33,353 nt of DNA. It comes from Mesorhizobium sp. L2C084A000 (GTDB taxonomy: Bacteria > Pseudomonadota > Alphaproteobacteria > Rhizobiales > Rhizobiaceae). Positions within the stretch are counted from its first letter, which is position 1. Each line of letters opens with the position of its first letter. Below the pieces are notes generated by a model. The model saw only the letters and a program-made list of their open reading frames with translations. It was not told where the DNA came from and did not search any database. Shown one piece after another: positions 1-7,794 of the stretch. The DNA lies in contig NZ_AYWX01000009.1 in assembly GCF_000502875.1 (NCBI RefSeq), positions 224,766 to 258,118 on the forward strand, read 5' to 3'. A program made the position numbers and the translations under genes.

Positions 1-110
1 ACCGATCTTGGTATCGGCTTCCTGGCCGAGCACGTCTTGCCATGGTCGACGTGGCCAATCGTGCCGATGTTCACGTGAGGCTTGTTACGCTCGAATTTAC
101 CTTTTGCCAT
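1..110 (-). pseudogene. tuf: Elongation factor Tu, first 26 codons only; breaks off at the window edge
   Basis: Read from the start codon at 108-110, the product begins [19 protein letters not shown] and continues through HVDHGKT (codon 26, ending at base 33). This is the canonical N-terminus and start of the P-loop of EF-Tu, the GTPase that carries aminoacyl-tRNA to the ribosome. After GKT the family requires Ser-Leu-Thr, but this frame reads Cys-Ala/Ser-rich residues unlike EF-Tu, so bases 1-32 do not belong to tuf. A Shine-Dalgarno-like AAGGAAAG lies just upstream of the start. The gene follows tRNA-Tyr and tRNA-Gly on the same strand, an order also seen around tufB in enterobacteria. Either the gene is truly truncated or the first bases are a contig-end assembly error; the second seems more likely because tuf is usually duplicated. 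Confidence 0.75.
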
Positions 111-422
111 TGTCTCTTTCCTTGGACGGCCCGGATCTTCAGTTCGGTCGAAGACCTTCAGTTCAGTCGAATGCGGGGCGATTAGCGACAAAGGCCAAAA
201 AACACAAGCGTCTTTTGGCCGGGTGCCGTCTCACTCAGTCCGAACCATCGATCCGATTGCGGGGATATGACGAAGATATAGGAAGGCTCTGGGCAAAATG
301 AAGGGGTAGCGGGCCGACCGATCGAGGCCGCGAAAGCGCTGGCTTGCTTGCCCGGCCCTGTCTGATTCATGGCCAGGCCATGGACCATTGCCGCCACCAC
401 CCGCCTCTGATCTTGTGGCCAG
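111..422. other. Leader and promoter region of tuf; no gene
   Basis: No convincing gene is visible here. For the minus-strand tuf gene it holds a stem-loop with perfect 8-base arms, GGCCAAAA at 193-200 and TTTTGGCC at 213-220. Closer to the start is a 16-bp direct repeat (137-152 and 156-171, one mismatch). A weak promoter candidate on the minus strand is TTGTGT, 17 bases, TAATCG, overlapping the stem-loop. The repeat and stem-loop are seen directly; any role in tuf expression is inference. Confidence 0.35.
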
Positions 423-1310
423 ATGCATTTCATCCCTGCCTCTATCCGCGGCCCGCTGTTCATGATCGTCTCGACGGGATCGTATCTCGTCAACGACACG
501 ATGATGAAACTCGCGACGGCAGGCCTGCCGTCCTACGAAGTGCTGTTTCTGCGGGGTGCCGCGGCTGCGCTCTGGGGCTTCCCGCTGTTGTTCGCGCTGG
601 GCTACGGCAAGCAGATCCCGCTGATCTTCGACAAGCGCGTACTGAGCCGGAACGTGCTCGAGCTGGCGGCGATCCTTTGCTATGTGGTCGCGCTCGCCAA
701 TATGCAGATTGCCGATTCCACCGCGCTCGGACAGATCACGCCGCTCTTGATGCTGGTCGGCTCCTCGATCCTGTTTGGCGAACGGATCGGCAGCCGTCGC
801 ATGGCGCTCATCGGGCTCGGTTTCGTCGGCGCGCTGATGGTGGCGCAGCCGACCATGCAAGGCATTTCGGTCTACGCCCTGCTGGCGCTCGGCAACGCAG
901 CCCTCGCGGCGGCGCGTGACCTCGCCGGCCGGCGGGTCTCGGCCGAGGTGCCGGGGATGATCGTGGCGATTTCCGCCGTCGTGGTGGTGCTGATCGGCGC
1001 CGGCGCCGCGCATCTGGTTTCAGAGCGCTGGGTCATGCCCCAGGCACATCACCTGCTGCTGATGGCGGGTGCTGGATTTTTCCTGATCTTCGGCCATTTC
1101 TTCATCTTCATGGCCTATCGCATCGGACCGACCAGCGCCGTGGCGCCGTTCTACTATTGCTTCACCGTCTGGGCGGTCATTTCGGGCCTGCTGGTGTTCG
1201 GGCAGTTCCCCAACACGCTGGCCATTTGCGGCATTCTGCTGGTCGTCGGCAGCGGGCTGACCATCGTCTCGCTGGATCAGCGTCAGCGCCGGCTGGCCGT
1301 CGTCGCCTGA
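423..1310 (+). CDS. DMT-superfamily (EamA-type) transporter
   Basis: A 295-residue protein made almost entirely of hydrophobic segments, consistent with ten transmembrane helices arranged as two EamA repeats of five. Typical family features are the early segment with the LRG motif (residues about 43-45), the GQITPLLMLVGS helix near residue 105, and the late GPTSAVAPFYY segment at about 238 that mirrors it in the second repeat. Length is normal for the family (280-310). Such inner-membrane proteins export or exchange metabolites and amino acids, but the substrate cannot be read from sequence. It stands alone: tuf is divergent and the next gene starts about 175 bases downstream. The ATG has only a weak ribosome-binding site; no better in-frame start is visible. 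Confidence 0.85.
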   Translation: MHFIPASIRGPLFMIVSTGSYLVNDTMMKLATAGLPSYEVLFLRGAAAALWGFPLLFALGYGKQIPLIFDKRVLSRNVLELAAILCYVVALANMQIADSTALGQITPLLMLVGSSILFGERIGSRRMALIGLGFVGALMVAQPTMQGISVYALLALGNAALAAARDLAGRRVSAEVPGMIVAISAVVVVLIGAGAAHLVSERWVMPQAHHLLLMAGAGFFLIFGHFFIFMAYRIGPTSAVAPFYYCFTVWAVISGLLVFGQFPNTLAICGILLVVGSGLTIVSLDQRQRRLAVVA

Positions 1311-1372
1311 CGCATGTCGCCCAAAAGGGGCCCCGGTTTTGGGAGAACGACGTGCATAAACAAAACCTGGAG
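1311..1372. repeat. Degenerate Mesorhizobium-type palindromic intergenic element
   Basis: Immediately after the transporter stop codon lies an imperfect palindrome. ATGTCG-CCCAAAA on the left is answered by TTTTGGG and CGACGTGCAT on the right, around a GGGGCCCC core at 1327-1334, followed by an AAACAAAA run. This arrangement (CATGTCG, CCCAAAA, TTTTGGG, CGAC, GCATAAA, ACAAA) resembles a repeat family scattered between genes in Mesorhizobium chromosomes. The identification is from memory of that family, not from a search. It may also act as a transcript-ending hairpin for the transporter. Confidence 0.5.
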
Positions 1373-1486
1373 CCTCCGCATCCAAGCACCCGCGCATGAG
1401 CAGTTGCCGGGCCGAAAAAGATCGTCTACTCGGCGAAGCATCGTTCGTTCGACGACGACATGATCAATCAGCCAAGGGAGTTCCCC

Positions 1487-1624
1487 GTGACCGATTTTGA
1501 CCAGAACAAGAGCTCCGACGCCGAGCACAAGGCCGCTATCCGCAAGTCGCTTGTCGGCTGGGCGGTGTTCATCGCCGGAACGCTGATCTTTTTCGTCGCC
1601 GCCGATGCAGTGTTGATGCCATAG
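1487..1624 (+). CDS. Small single-span membrane protein, 45 residues
   Basis: A short gene with a GTG start at 1487 preceded at good distance by AAGGGAG (1474-1480). An in-frame ATG at 1460 is possible but has no comparable site. The product has a charged N-terminal half (about 20 residues rich in Asp, Lys and Glu) and then one hydrophobic helix, roughly residues 23-43, ending shortly before the stop. This suggests a small inner-membrane protein with its N-terminus in the cytoplasm. No family was recognised. The strong ribosome-binding site and clean polar/hydrophobic division support a real gene; conservation is untested. Confidence 0.55.
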   Translation: MTDFDQNKSSDAEHKAAIRKSLVGWAVFIAGTLIFFVAADAVLMP

Positions 1625-1699
1625 ACGAGCCGCTGCACGTACAGGCCTGAAGCCGGTCTTGCCTTCGGAAACTCGAAACCTCAGACGATCCGCAGGTGC

Positions 1700-1957
1700 C
1701 TAAAGCGTCCGCCTTGCGCTGAACTGATGGTAGGCCCACAGCACGACCACCGCCCCAACCACCGCGACGATCAGGCTGGAGATGTTGAGACCGGTGACAC
1801 CCACGCCAAAGATCTGGCTGCAGATCACGCCGCCGACAATGGCGCCGACGATGCCGAGGACGATATCCATGATCAGGCCCTGGCCGGTCTTGTTGACGAT
1901 CTTGCTGCCCAGGAAGCCGGCAATGGCGCCCAGAATGATCCAACTGATGATACCCAT
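1700..1957 (-). CDS. GlsB/YeaQ/YmgE family stress-response membrane protein
   Basis: An 85-residue protein with three hydrophobic segments full of glycine. It begins MGIISWIILGAIAGFLGSKI and continues with an IVLGIVGAIVGG segment and a final helix near residues 60-78. The IxxxIxGxxAG start, the Asp in MDIVLGIVGAIVGG and the short length are characteristic of the transglycosylase-associated GlsB/YeaQ/YmgE family. These are small inner-membrane proteins induced under general stress; their molecular role is poorly known. AGAGGAAAAA sits just before the ATG. It is transcribed alone, convergent with the 45-residue gene on its left and divergent from the YidB-type gene. Confidence 0.88.
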   Translation of the reverse strand: MGIISWIILGAIAGFLGSKIVNKTGQGLIMDIVLGIVGAIVGGVICSQIFGVGVTGLNISSLIVAVVGAVVVLWAYHQFSARRTL

Positions 1958-2088
1958 TTTTTCCTCTCCATCCCCTCGCCAGCCGACATTTTCATAGGAT
2001 TGTCAAAACCTCAAGCCAGCTTGAAATTCTGCCCGAATGCTTCATTGTTGATGAGGGGTCGGGCCTTGGTCGCTATGGAGGATCCACG

Positions 2089-2553
2089 ATGGGACTTTTT
2101 GACAACGCCGTTCCCGGCGGCAACATCACCAAACCCCTGATGATCGCGCTCGGCGCATTGCTGGTCGGCAAGATGCTGAGCGGCAGAAGTGCCGAAGAGC
2201 CAGAACAGTCTCCCGCGCCCGCTCCGACCGCCCCCGTCCCGACGGAAACCACATCCGCCGATGGTGGCCTGGCTGGCGGATTGGGCGGCCTGCTCGACAA
2301 GCTCAGAAATGCCGGCCACGGCAATGCCGCCGACTCCTGGGTCGGCACCGGGCAGAACCAGCCGATCAATGCCAACGATCTTGGCACCGCGATCGGACCG
2401 CAGATCATTCGCGAGATCGCGCAACGGACTGGGCTGGACGAGCAGGAACTGCTCAAGCAACTGTCCACCGCCCTGCCCGGTATCGTCGACAGACTGACGC
2501 CGAACGGCCAGGTGCCGCAGCAGCACCAGGTCGCCACCGCGTTCAACAGCTGA
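2089..2553 (+). CDS. YidB family (DUF937) protein
   Basis: A 154-residue protein that starts MGLFDNAVPGG and has a short hydrophobic stretch (about residues 17-29), a Pro/Ala/Thr-rich linker (35-58) and a Gly-rich GGLAGGLGGLLDKL segment. Its C-terminal half carries the family pattern: SWVGTGQNQPI at about residue 84, an IG..I..IA..TGL segment at about 104-119, then LLKQLS..LPGIVDRLTPNG. This matches the YidB/DUF937 family, whose function is not established. A strong GGAGGATC ribosome-binding site precedes the ATG. It ends 78 bases before the tRNA-Gly gene, on the opposite strand. Confidence 0.85.
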   Translation: MGLFDNAVPGGNITKPLMIALGALLVGKMLSGRSAEEPEQSPAPAPTAPVPTETTSADGGLAGGLGGLLDKLRNAGHGNAADSWVGTGQNQPINANDLGTAIGPQIIREIAQRTGLDEQELLKQLSTALPGIVDRLTPNGQVPQQHQVATAFNS

Positions 2554-2631
2554 CGCGGCACAGCCACGACAATTGGAGCACTGCGCGCCTCGTGCGCAGT
2601 GTTTCGGCTTGCCGGTGATGGGATAAGTGTC

Positions 2632-2705
2632 TGGAGCGGGTAGCGGGAATCGAACCCGCATATTCAGCTTGGAAGGCTGCTGCTCTACCACTGAGCTATA
2701 CCCGC
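2632..2705 (-). tRNA. tRNA-Gly(TCC)
   Basis: On the minus strand a full cloverleaf reads from GCGGGTATAGCTCAG (acceptor and D-arm) to GGTTCGATTCC in the T-arm, with a 7-bp acceptor stem. The anticodon loop CTTCCAA gives anticodon TCC. The 3' CCA is encoded, for a total of 74 bases. It lies about 90 bases downstream of tRNA-Tyr on the same strand and is probably co-transcribed with it. Confidence 0.97.
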
Positions 2706-2794
2706 GCCGTTCCTGAAGTACCGGATTCATCCGAAAAGCGCCATGCACTTTTCGGTCCGATTCTTGTCACGTTTCAGGGCTTCCGGGCCGGCAG

Positions 2795-2879
2795 TGGTGG
2801 AGAGGGTTGGATTCGAACCAACGTAAGCTAAGCTAACGGATTTACAGTCCGTCCCCTTTAACCACTCGGGCACCTCTCC
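2795..2879 (-). tRNA. tRNA-Tyr(GTA)
   Basis: The minus strand gives an 85-base class II tRNA starting GGAGAGGTGCCCGAGTGG. It has the anticodon loop CTGTAAA (anticodon GTA), a long variable arm (TTAGCTTAGCTTAC region), GGTTCGAATCC in the T-arm and an encoded CCA. It is the first gene of the tRNA-Tyr/tRNA-Gly transcription unit, with a well-formed promoter about 80-110 bases upstream. Confidence 0.97.
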
Positions 2880-2960
2880 AGTCTGCCGCCGGAGCCATGC
2901 AACGAGGCATTCACGCCGATCCGGACCCGAGTTATGTGTTCTCCGAAACCAGCGCAGCGC

Positions 2961-2989
2961 CTTATGGCGGCAAGCCCATTGGGTGTCAA
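2961..2989 (-). promoter_or_regulatory. Sigma-70-type promoter for tRNA-Tyr/tRNA-Gly
   Basis: On the minus strand, a perfect TTGACA (-35, at 2984-2989) is followed after 17 bases by CATAAG (-10, at 2961-2966). It lies about 82 bases upstream of the tRNA-Tyr 5' end. Spacing and the perfect -35 box make it the best housekeeping promoter match in this part of the window. Confidence 0.6.
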
Positions 2990-3077
2990 CCGCGCAACCA
3001 TGGTTTTTCGTTTCTGTTCGCCGGCTGTGACGGCGGGCCATATCCTTGGCCGGAGGACACAGCTATAGAAGCCAGCC

Positions 3078-3926
3078 ATGAGCGACAAAACCAACACCCC
3101 CAAAGACACCCATTACGCCAAGCTGCGCCGCGCCTATCGCGACGAGAAAAGCGGCGGCGCGCCGGCGTTCCGGCCCCGACAGCCGGTTCCGCCGGGCGAA
3201 AATGCCGCGGATGGCCTGGTGCGGCTCTACGGCCTGCACACCGTGCGCGCCGCACTCGACAATCCGCGCCGCAAGATTAGGAAGATGCTGGTGACGCGCA
3301 ACGCGGCCGAGCGCCTCGAAATCGCCGATCTCGCCGCCCTGCCCTTCAAGACCGAACTGGTCGAACCCAGGGACATCGACAAGATCACCGGGTCGGACGC
3401 CGTGCATCAGGGTGTGCTGATCGAGGCCGAGCCGCTGAAAGCCAAGCGGCTCGATGCGCTTGGCGACGCGAAGCTGGTGCTGGTGCTCGACCAGATCACC
3501 GACCCGCACAATGTCGGCGCTATCCTGCGCTCGGCGGTCGCCTTCGGCGCCGGCGCGCTGATCACCACAGCCCGCCACAGCCCGCAGGAATCGGGCGTGC
3601 TGGCGAAATCCGCCTCCGGCGCGCTGGAGCACATCGACCAGATCGAGGTGAAGAACCTCGCCGACGCACTCGGCCAGTTGCACGAGGCCGGCTTCCGCAC
3701 CATCGGACTTGATTCGGACGCGCCGGCCGAACTCGAAAAGAGCTTTGCCGGAGAAAAGATCGCCTTGGTGCTGGGCGCCGAAGGCAAGGGCCTGCGCCAG
3801 AAGACGCGCGAGACGGTGACCACGCTGGCGCGGCTCGACATGCCCGGCGCCATCCATTCGCTCAACGTGTCGAATGCCGCGGCGATCAGCCTTTACGTGG
3901 CGCGGGCGTTTTTGAAGCGCGGCTAA
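3078..3926 (+). CDS. rlmB: 23S rRNA (guanosine-2'-O-)-methyltransferase RlmB, TrmH/SpoU family
   Basis: A 282-residue enzyme expected to 2'-O-methylate a guanosine in the peptidyl-transferase region of 23S rRNA using S-adenosylmethionine. After a basic, disordered N-terminus (1-44) comes the substrate-binding domain (GLHTVRAAL, residues 52-60). The SPOUT methyltransferase fold then shows its three motifs: DPHNVGAILRSA (142-153, with the conserved Asn145 and Arg151), LGAEGKGL (232-239) and SLNVSNAAAI (261-270). These lie in the trefoil knot that binds the cofactor. Length fits RlmB with an extended N-terminus. The upstream site is weak, but the next Met would cut into the domain. A strong terminator follows. 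TrmH-type tRNA methylation is possible, but the N-terminal RNA-binding domain favours RlmB. Confidence 0.88.
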   Translation: MSDKTNTPKDTHYAKLRRAYRDEKSGGAPAFRPRQPVPPGENAADGLVRLYGLHTVRAALDNPRRKIRKMLVTRNAAERLEIADLAALPFKTELVEPRDIDKITGSDAVHQGVLIEAEPLKAKRLDALGDAKLVLVLDQITDPHNVGAILRSAVAFGAGALITTARHSPQESGVLAKSASGALEHIDQIEVKNLADALGQLHEAGFRTIGLDSDAPAELEKSFAGEKIALVLGAEGKGLRQKTRETVTTLARLDMPGAIHSLNVSNAAAISLYVARAFLKRG

Positions 3927-3949
3927 GCCAAAAATATCTCGAAACGAGA

Positions 3950-3982
3950 AACGGGTTCCGACAGACGCCGGAACCCGTTCTT
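3950..3982 (+). terminator. Intrinsic terminator after rlmB
   Basis: A perfect 11-bp stem, AACGGGTTCCG (3950-3960) with CGGAACCCGTT (3969-3979), closes an 8-base loop and is followed by only a short T-rich stretch. It lies 23 bases past the rlmB stop and before the converging reductase gene, so it may serve both directions. Confidence 0.7.
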
Positions 3983-4033
3983 CGACGGGCCAAGAGTTTG
4001 CGGCTTGGGAACGTTGCGCCGCCCTCTCCTGAC

Positions 4034-4951
4034 CTATGCCGCTTTGCCCTTGGCGTCGGCTGCCTCGCTGCCGACCTCGAAATTGGCCATCCGCTCCAGC
4101 GCCCTGACCAGCGCCGAATGATCCTCCTTGGCGCCGCCATTGGCCGCGCAGGAATTGAACAGCTGCTGAGTCGTCGAGGTGTTGGGCAAGGAAACGCCGA
4201 GCGCCTTCGCGCCCTCCAGCGCGAGGTTCAGATCCTTCTGGTGCAGTTCGATGCGGAAACCAGGCGCGAAGGTGCGCTTGACCATGCGCTCACCATGCAC
4301 TTCCAGAATGCGCGAAGCCGCCAGCCCGCCCATCAGCGCCTGCCTGACCTTGGCCGGGTCGGCGCCAGCTTTCGATGCAAAAACAAGCGCTTCGGCGACG
4401 GCTTCAATGGTCAACGCGACGACGATCTGGTTGGCCACCTTGGTGGTCTGGCCAACCCCGTTCGGCCCGACCAGGGTGATGTTCTTGCCCATCTTCTCGA
4501 AGACGGGCTTGGCGCGCTCGAACGGCTTTTCCTCGCCGCCGGCCATGATGGTCAGCGACGCCGCCTTGGCGCCAACCTCGCCGCCCGAGACCGGTGCATC
4601 GAGATAGTCGCAGCCGAGATCGTTGATCTTCTTTGCGAAGATTTTGGTCTCGATCGGCGAGATCGAACTCATGTCGATGACCAGCTTGCCCTTGGCCAGG
4701 CCGGACGCGACGCCATTGTCGCTAAACAGCACATCGGCCACCTGCGGAGTGTCGGGCACCATCAGGATGATGATGTCGGCAGCTTTGGCCACGGCGGCGT
4801 GGCCGGTGACGGTCTTCAGGCCTTTGGCGACGAGATCGGCCGGCGGCTTGGAGCGATGGTCGCTGGCGATGACCTTGTAACCCGCGTCCAGCAGATGCCC
4901 CGCCATCGGCGCGCCCATGATGCCGAGGCCGATGAAGCCGATGGTTTCCAT
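4034..4951 (-). CDS. glxR: Tartronate semialdehyde reductase (2-hydroxy-3-oxopropionate reductase)
   Basis: A 305-residue member of the 3-hydroxyisobutyrate dehydrogenase family. The N-terminus FIGLGIMGAPMAGHLL (residues 6-21) is the Rossmann nucleotide-binding motif. DAPVSGGEVGAKAASLTIMAG (118-138) is the substrate-binding signature, and GVGQTTKVANQ places the catalytic lysine at Lys171, as usual in this family. The C-terminal all-helical dimerisation domain is complete. Standing last behind gcl and hyi on the same strand, it should reduce tartronate semialdehyde to D-glycerate with NAD(P)H. glxR and garR are both used for this activity; the context with gcl favours glxR. The family alone could also be 3-hydroxyisobutyrate dehydrogenase, but the neighbours decide the call. 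The gap from hyi is 33 bases. Confidence 0.88.
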   Translation of the reverse strand: METIGFIGLGIMGAPMAGHLLDAGYKVIASDHRSKPPADLVAKGLKTVTGHAAVAKAADIIILMVPDTPQVADVLFSDNGVASGLAKGKLVIDMSSISPIETKIFAKKINDLGCDYLDAPVSGGEVGAKAASLTIMAGGEEKPFERAKPVFEKMGKNITLVGPNGVGQTTKVANQIVVALTIEAVAEALVFASKAGADPAKVRQALMGGLAASRILEVHGERMVKRTFAPGFRIELHQKDLNLALEGAKALGVSLPNTSTTQQLFNSCAANGGAKEDHSALVRALERMANFEVGSEAADAKGKAA

Positions 4952-4984
4952 TGTGGTTCTCCAAATGACTGTGTGAAACGCCCC

Positions 4985-5788
4985 CTAGTGCTTACGCCGC
5001 AGCACTTCCCTGCCCGGCCAACTCCGAAGCCACCCCAAGCCAGCCTCCGTCCCGGCCTTCGGCTTGTACTCAGCCCCGACCCATCCGGCATAACCGATGC
5101 GGTCGATATGCTCGTAGAGGAAGGGATAATTGATCTCGCCCGTCCCCGGCTCGTGACGGCCGGGATTATCCGCAAGCTGAATATGCGCGATGCGGCCAAG
5201 GTTAGCCTCGATGGTCCGGGCGAGATCCCCCTCCATGATCTGCATGTGATAGATGTCGTATTGCAGGAACAGGTTTTTCGAGCCGACGCGATCGATCAGC
5301 GCCAAGGCCTGATCGGAATAGTTGAGGAAGAAGCCCGGAATATCGCGCGTGTTGATCGGCTCGATCAGCAGCCTGATGCCGGCCTGCTCCAGCTTTTCCG
5401 CCGCGAAGGCGAGGTTTTCGGCAAAGACATCCTCCAGCACCTTGCGGTCGGCGCCCGCCGGCGCGATGCCGGCCAGGCAATTGACCTGCTGGCAGCCGAG
5501 CGCCTGCGCATAGGCGATCGCCTTGGCGATGCCCTGGCGGAATTCCGGCACACGGTCCGGCAGCACCGCAATGCCGCGTTCGCCCTTGCCCCAGTCGCCG
5601 GCCGGAAGATTGAACAGCACCTGGGTCAGACCGTTCTTCTTCAGCCGGGCCGCGACGACATCGGGCGCATGGTCGTAGGGGCCGATATATTCGACGCCCT
5701 TGAAGCCGGCGCGAGCGGCGGCATCGAAACGGTCGAGGAACTCATGCTCGCCAAAGAGCATCGAAAGATTGGCTGAAAACCGCGGCAT
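4985..5788 (-). CDS. hyi: Hydroxypyruvate isomerase
   Basis: A 267-residue TIM-barrel enzyme of the xylose-isomerase-like family, close to the 258 residues of the E. coli enzyme. It starts MPRFSANLSMLFGEHEFLDR and contains GVEYIGPYD (31-39). LLIEPINTRDIPGFFLN gives the first catalytic glutamate, Glu143, and GAEYKP near the end gives the second, Glu240. QYDIYHMQ (176-183) supplies further metal ligands. It interconverts hydroxypyruvate and tartronate semialdehyde in the cytoplasm. It lies between gcl (10-base gap) and the reductase (33-base gap), so the three genes form one operon. Confidence 0.9.
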   Translation of the reverse strand: MPRFSANLSMLFGEHEFLDRFDAAARAGFKGVEYIGPYDHAPDVVAARLKKNGLTQVLFNLPAGDWGKGERGIAVLPDRVPEFRQGIAKAIAYAQALGCQQVNCLAGIAPAGADRKVLEDVFAENLAFAAEKLEQAGIRLLIEPINTRDIPGFFLNYSDQALALIDRVGSKNLFLQYDIYHMQIMEGDLARTIEANLGRIAHIQLADNPGRHEPGTGEINYPFLYEHIDRIGYAGWVGAEYKPKAGTEAGLGWLRSWPGREVLRRKH

Positions 5789-5798
5789 TCTTTTTCTC

Positions 5799-7580
5799 CT
5801 AATCCAACATCACGATCGCTGTCGGCGCATCTTCCTGATGTTCGGCAAGCTCCTCGAATTCGGTGATCTTGTCGATCTCGGTACCCATCGAGATGTTGGT
5901 GACGCGTTCGAGGATGAATTCGAGCACGACCGGAACCCGGTGCTCCTTCATCAGCCGCTGCGCCTCCTTGAAGGCACCAGCGAACTCTTCGGGCTTGCGC
6001 ACCCTGATCGCCTTGCAGCCCATGGCCTCGGCGACGGCAACGTGGTCGACGCCGTAGCCGGCCTCGGGATCGCCTGACCGGTTGATGTTCTCGAAGGCAA
6101 GATCGACCTCGAAATCCATCGAGAAACCACGCTGCGCCTGGCGGATCAGGCCGAGATAGGCGTTGTTCACGACGACATGCAGATAGGGCAATTTGTGCTG
6201 TGCGCCGACCGCCAGTTCCTCGATCATGAACTGGAAATCATAGTCGCCCGACAGCGCCACGATGGTGCGGTCCGGGTCGGCGGCGCGAACGCCAAGGGCC
6301 GCCGGCAAGGTCCAGCCGAGCGGGCCGGCCTGGCCGCAATTGATCCAGTTGCGCGGCTTGTAGACATGCAGGAACTGCGCGCCGGCGATCTGCGACAGGC
6401 CGATCGTGGTGACATAGGTGACGTCGCGGCCGAACGCCTTGTTCATCTCCTCATAGACACGCTGCGGCTTCAGCGGCACCTGGTCGAAATGCGTCTTGCG
6501 CTTCATGGTCTTCTTGCGGGCCTGGCATTCCTTCGCCCAGCCGGACCAGTCGCGCAGCTTTCCAGCCGTCTTCCATTCGGTGGCGACGTCGAGCAGCATC
6601 TTCAGTGCGGCACCGGCATCCGAAACGACGCCGAGATCCGGCGCGAAGACACGGCCGATCTGCGTCGGCTCGATGTCGACATGGATGAATTTTTTGCCCT
6701 TGGTGTAGACATCGACGGAGCCGGTGTGGCGGTTGGCCCAGCGGTTGCCGATGCCGAAGACGAAGTCGGCTTCCAGCATCGTCGCATTGCCATAGCGGTG
6801 CGAGGTCTGCAGTCCGCACATGCCGGCCATCAGCCGGTGATCGTCGGGGATCGCTCCCCAGCCCATCAAGGTCGGGATGACCGGCACGCCTGAAATCTCG
6901 GCGAATTCGATGAGCAGATCGGACGCATCGGCGTTTATGATACCGCCGCCGGCGACGATCAGCGGCTTTTCGGCGGCGTTGAGCATCGTCAACGCCTTTT
7001 CGGCCTGGGCGCGTGTCATGGCCGGCTTGAACGGCGTCAACGGCTCATAGGCGTCGATGTCGAATTCGATTTCGGCGAGTTGCACGTCGACCGGCAGGTC
7101 GATCAGCACCGGGCCGGGACGTGACGAGCGCATCAGGTGAAACGCCTTCTGCAGCGCCATCGGGACGAGATAGGGTTCCATGACGGTGACCGCCCATTTG
7201 GCGACCGGCGCGGCAATGGCTGATATGTCGACGGCCTGGAAATCCTCCTTGTTCAGCCGCGCCCGCGGCGCCTGACCAGTGATGCACAGGATCGGAATGG
7301 AATCCGCGGCGGCCGAATAGAGCCCGGTGATCATGTCTGTGCCGGCTGGACCCGAAGTGCCGATGCACAGGCCGATATTGCCCGCCTTGGCGCGGGTGAA
7401 ACCTTCCGCCATGTGCGAGGCGCCCTCGACGTGACGGGCAAGCACATGGCGGATCGTGCCCCTCGCCTTCATTGCCGAATAGAACGGATTGATCGCCGCG
7501 CCCGGAACGCCGAAAGCGCAGGAAATGCCTTCCTTTTCGAGAACGAGAACCGCGGCATCGACAGCGCGCATCCTGGCCAT
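5799..7580 (-). CDS. gcl: Glyoxylate carboligase (tartronate-semialdehyde synthase)
   Basis: Thiamine-diphosphate enzyme that joins two glyoxylates into tartronate semialdehyde and CO2. Starting at the ATG at 7578-7580, which has GGAGG eight bases upstream, the protein has 593 residues, exactly the length of E. coli Gcl. An upstream in-frame extension of 18 residues lacks such a site. At [12 protein letters not shown], residue 51 is valine where nearly all other ThDP enzymes have the proton-relay glutamate; this is the hallmark of Gcl. The three domains follow: Pyr (1-170), central FAD-fold (about 190-330) and PP, with the GDYDFQ...NN thiamine-binding motif near residues 443-471. First gene of the gcl-hyi-glxR operon, divergent from an iclR gene. 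Confidence 0.96.
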   Translation of the reverse strand: MARMRAVDAAVLVLEKEGISCAFGVPGAAINPFYSAMKARGTIRHVLARHVEGASHMAEGFTRAKAGNIGLCIGTSGPAGTDMITGLYSAAADSIPILCITGQAPRARLNKEDFQAVDISAIAAPVAKWAVTVMEPYLVPMALQKAFHLMRSSRPGPVLIDLPVDVQLAEIEFDIDAYEPLTPFKPAMTRAQAEKALTMLNAAEKPLIVAGGGIINADASDLLIEFAEISGVPVIPTLMGWGAIPDDHRLMAGMCGLQTSHRYGNATMLEADFVFGIGNRWANRHTGSVDVYTKGKKFIHVDIEPTQIGRVFAPDLGVVSDAGAALKMLLDVATEWKTAGKLRDWSGWAKECQARKKTMKRKTHFDQVPLKPQRVYEEMNKAFGRDVTYVTTIGLSQIAGAQFLHVYKPRNWINCGQAGPLGWTLPAALGVRAADPDRTIVALSGDYDFQFMIEELAVGAQHKLPYLHVVVNNAYLGLIRQAQRGFSMDFEVDLAFENINRSGDPEAGYGVDHVAVAEAMGCKAIRVRKPEEFAGAFKEAQRLMKEHRVPVVLEFILERVTNISMGTEIDKITEFEELAEHQEDAPTAIVMLD

Positions 7581-7640
7581 TTTCCAGCCCTCCACAGGGT
7601 TTGTCATTGTTGGATTGGCTAAGGATGTCAGCACGCCGGC

Positions 7641-7724
7641 TATTTTTCAATTTTTTCAGAATATTTTTCCATTTCTAGAAAACGGCAGCTATATGCTGAT
7701 TTTGTTGGATTTTCCGTTTTCCAG
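7641..7724. promoter_or_regulatory. Divergent gcl/iclR control region with nested inverted repeats
   Basis: Between the divergent gcl and iclR genes, CTAGAAAACGG (7675-7685) and CCGTTTTCCAG (7714-7724) form an 11-base inverted repeat with one mismatch. Inside it sits a second palindrome, CAGC-TATAT-GCTG (7686-7698). On the gcl side, three A-tract copies of GAAAAAT type follow each other at 7645-7672 on the minus strand. IclR regulators bind palindromic sites in such divergent promoters, so this is the likely operator. The repeats are seen; the binding is inferred. Confidence 0.5.
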
Positions 7725-7794
7725 GAATTCAGTCGCAGCTTGAGTGAAAAACTTTTTCATTGTGCGTTCGGCGAAATCGTCCGAGAATGACGCC

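Noticed and set aside
3998..5776. 592-codon open frame on the plus strand
   Set aside because: It is the antisense shadow of the reductase and hydroxypyruvate isomerase genes, which have complete family motifs on the minus strand.
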